Source: Ruminococcaceae bacterium UBA6434 (GTDB taxonomy: Bacteria > Bacillota > Clostridia > Oscillospirales > Acutalibacteraceae). Taken from it: a stretch of 6,732 bases of DNA. This document shows positions 5,863 to 6,732 of this stretch, one piece after another. Both the position numbers and the translations under genes were made by a program. The notes under the pieces were generated by a model that saw only the letters and a list, made by a program, of their open reading frames with translations, did no database searches and was not told the origin of the DNA. How positions within the stretch are numbered: the first letter of the stretch is position 1; every line of letters starts with the position of its first letter. The stretch lies in NCBI GenBank assembly GCA_002437245.1, contig DJOQ01000020.1, positions 1-6,732 of the forward strand. Reading direction: 5' to 3'.

Positions 5863-6567
5863 TTGGAAAAACACAAAAAAGCATTACGGGCGGCATTCCC
5901 CGTCACGCTTCCGATACTTGCCGGATTTTTATTTCTCGGAACGGCATACGGCATACTTATGGTAACGAGCGGTTTTTCGCCGATTCTTGCCATACTTATG
6001 AGCCTTTTGGTTTTTGCCGGTTCAATGCAATACGCAGCCGTAAACCTGCTCTTGGGCGCTTTTAATCCGCTTAGCGCCTTTTTGCTTGCATTTACGGTAA
6101 ATGCCCGTCATCTTTTTTACGGAATATCCCTGCTCGACAGGCTGAAAAAAACGGGCCGCGCAAAGCCTATTATTATTTTCACGATGTGTGACGAAACATT
6201 TTCGGTTCTCTGCGGCACAACACCGCCCGACGATGTGGACGGCACTCTTTTTATGCTGTATGTTTCGCTGCTGGATTATTTCTATTGGGCGGCTGCCACG
6301 GCTCTCGGCGCGTTCGCAGGAAGCTTTATTACGTTTAATACCGACGGCTTGGATTTTGCGCTCACGGCGCTGTTTATCGTTATATTTGTAAACCAATGGA
6401 AAGAAAGCGGAAATCACATTCCGACTCTGCTCGGACTTTTCGCCGGCATACTCTGCCTTATTATCTTCGGTTCGCAAAACTTCTTGATACCGTCAATGGT
6501 GCTTATTACGGTATCATTATTCGCCTACAAGCCTTTATACGATAAAAAGGAGGCAGGTAAGCAATGA
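5863..6567 (+). CDS. azlC: AzlC family branched-chain amino acid exporter, large subunit
   Basis: AzlC is the large membrane subunit of the AzlCD exporter, which expels branched-chain amino acids and toxic analogues such as azaleucine. This copy has 234 residues from the TTG start, or 237 from the ATG at 5854. Family landmarks are AAFPVTLPILAGFLFLGTAYG (near 10-30), FAGSMQYAAVNLL (51-63), VNARHLFYGISLLDR (79-93) and CDETFSV (109-115). About seven hydrophobic segments are visible, near 14-34, 38-64, 66-90, 135-157, 163-177, 186-202 and 206-222. The charged C-terminus YDKKEAGKQ is probably cytoplasmic. The stop overlaps the azlD start (ATGA), the usual azlCD arrangement. It diverges from livJ across a shared regulatory region. 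BCAA as substrate is inferred from the family and the liv neighbours; some AzlC proteins may export other amino acids. Confidence 0.93.
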   Translation: MEKHKKALRAAFPVTLPILAGFLFLGTAYGILMVTSGFSPILAILMSLLVFAGSMQYAAVNLLLGAFNPLSAFLLAFTVNARHLFYGISLLDRLKKTGRAKPIIIFTMCDETFSVLCGTTPPDDVDGTLFMLYVSLLDYFYWAAATALGAFAGSFITFNTDGLDFALTALFIVIFVNQWKESGNHIPTLLGLFAGILCLIIFGSQNFLIPSMVLITVSLFAYKPLYDKKEAGKQ

Positions 6568-6732
6568 CGCAAAATCAGATAATTATGACCGTACTTGCAA
6601 TTATGGCTGCTACGATGCTCACAAGATTTTTGCCGGTAATTCTGTTCGGTAAAAGCGAAACCACTCCGAAATTTATAGACTATCTCGGCAAGACCCTCCC
6701 CTATGCCGCCATAGCGCTGCTTGTTGTATATT
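6564..6732 (+). CDS. azlD: AzlD family BCAA exporter small subunit (partial, runs off window)
   Basis: The first 56 codons of the small membrane partner of AzlC; the usual family length is about 100-110 residues, so roughly half is present. AzlD landmarks are TRFLPVILF (20-28), the YLGKTLPYAA block (40-49) and LLVVY at the window edge. The ATG overlaps the azlC stop by 4 nt (ATGA), and AAGGAGG (6547-6553) lies 10 nt upstream inside azlC, so translation is probably coupled to give matched subunit amounts. The frame is open to the last base with no sign of damage. Confidence 0.9.
   Translation, partial: MTQNQIIMTVLAIMAATMLTRFLPVILFGKSETTPKFIDYLGKTLPYAAIALLVVY

Noticed and set aside
1..6732. 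CRISPR arrays, tRNA or rRNA genes, insertion sequences, phage or defence genes
   Set aside because: No regularly spaced repeats, cloverleaf-like segments, transposase or integrase motifs were seen. Nearly all the sequence is taken up by transport genes and short control regions.

Overview
This window is a branched-chain amino acid (BCAA) transport locus from what looks like a Gram-positive anaerobe of the class Clostridia. The clues are strong AGGAGG-type ribosome binding sites, a lipoprotein-type binding protein, medium GC content judged by eye, and a cytidylate kinase-like gene of a kind common in gut Firmicutes. The genus cannot be fixed from the sequence alone.

The left five-sixths is read on the minus strand. 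In transcription order it holds a substrate-binding lipoprotein (livJ-like, 4418-5596), an intrinsic terminator (4352-4393), a fresh promoter (4255-4283), two permeases (livH 3326-4207, livM 2221-3312), two ATPases (livG 1460-2218, livF 737-1447), a cytidylate kinase-like protein (81-707), and a closing terminator (31-71). The Liv proteins make a complete ABC importer: the lipoprotein captures Leu/Ile/Val outside the membrane, LivH and LivM form the channel, and LivG and LivF power it. The terminator and new promoter after livJ probably uncouple the abundant binding protein from the membrane and ATPase subunits. The last gene has no obvious link to transport.

The right end is read on the plus strand. 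It holds azlC (5863-6567) and the first 56 codons of azlD (6564 to the window edge), whose products form a two-subunit BCAA exporter. Importer and exporter genes therefore diverge from one intergenic region (5597-5862).

That region has a good promoter for each direction, a CodY-like box beside the livJ -35, an 8-bp inverted repeat with arms two helical turns apart, a third half-site copy in the azlC promoter, and a hairpin in each 5' leader. Nothing points to a wholly new system. The genes are recognisable families, and the most interesting material is the regulatory architecture and the orphan kinase-like cistron. I corrected three start codons from ribosome-binding-site placement: livH (TTG), livM (ATG, nine codons inside the longest ORF) and azlC (TTG).
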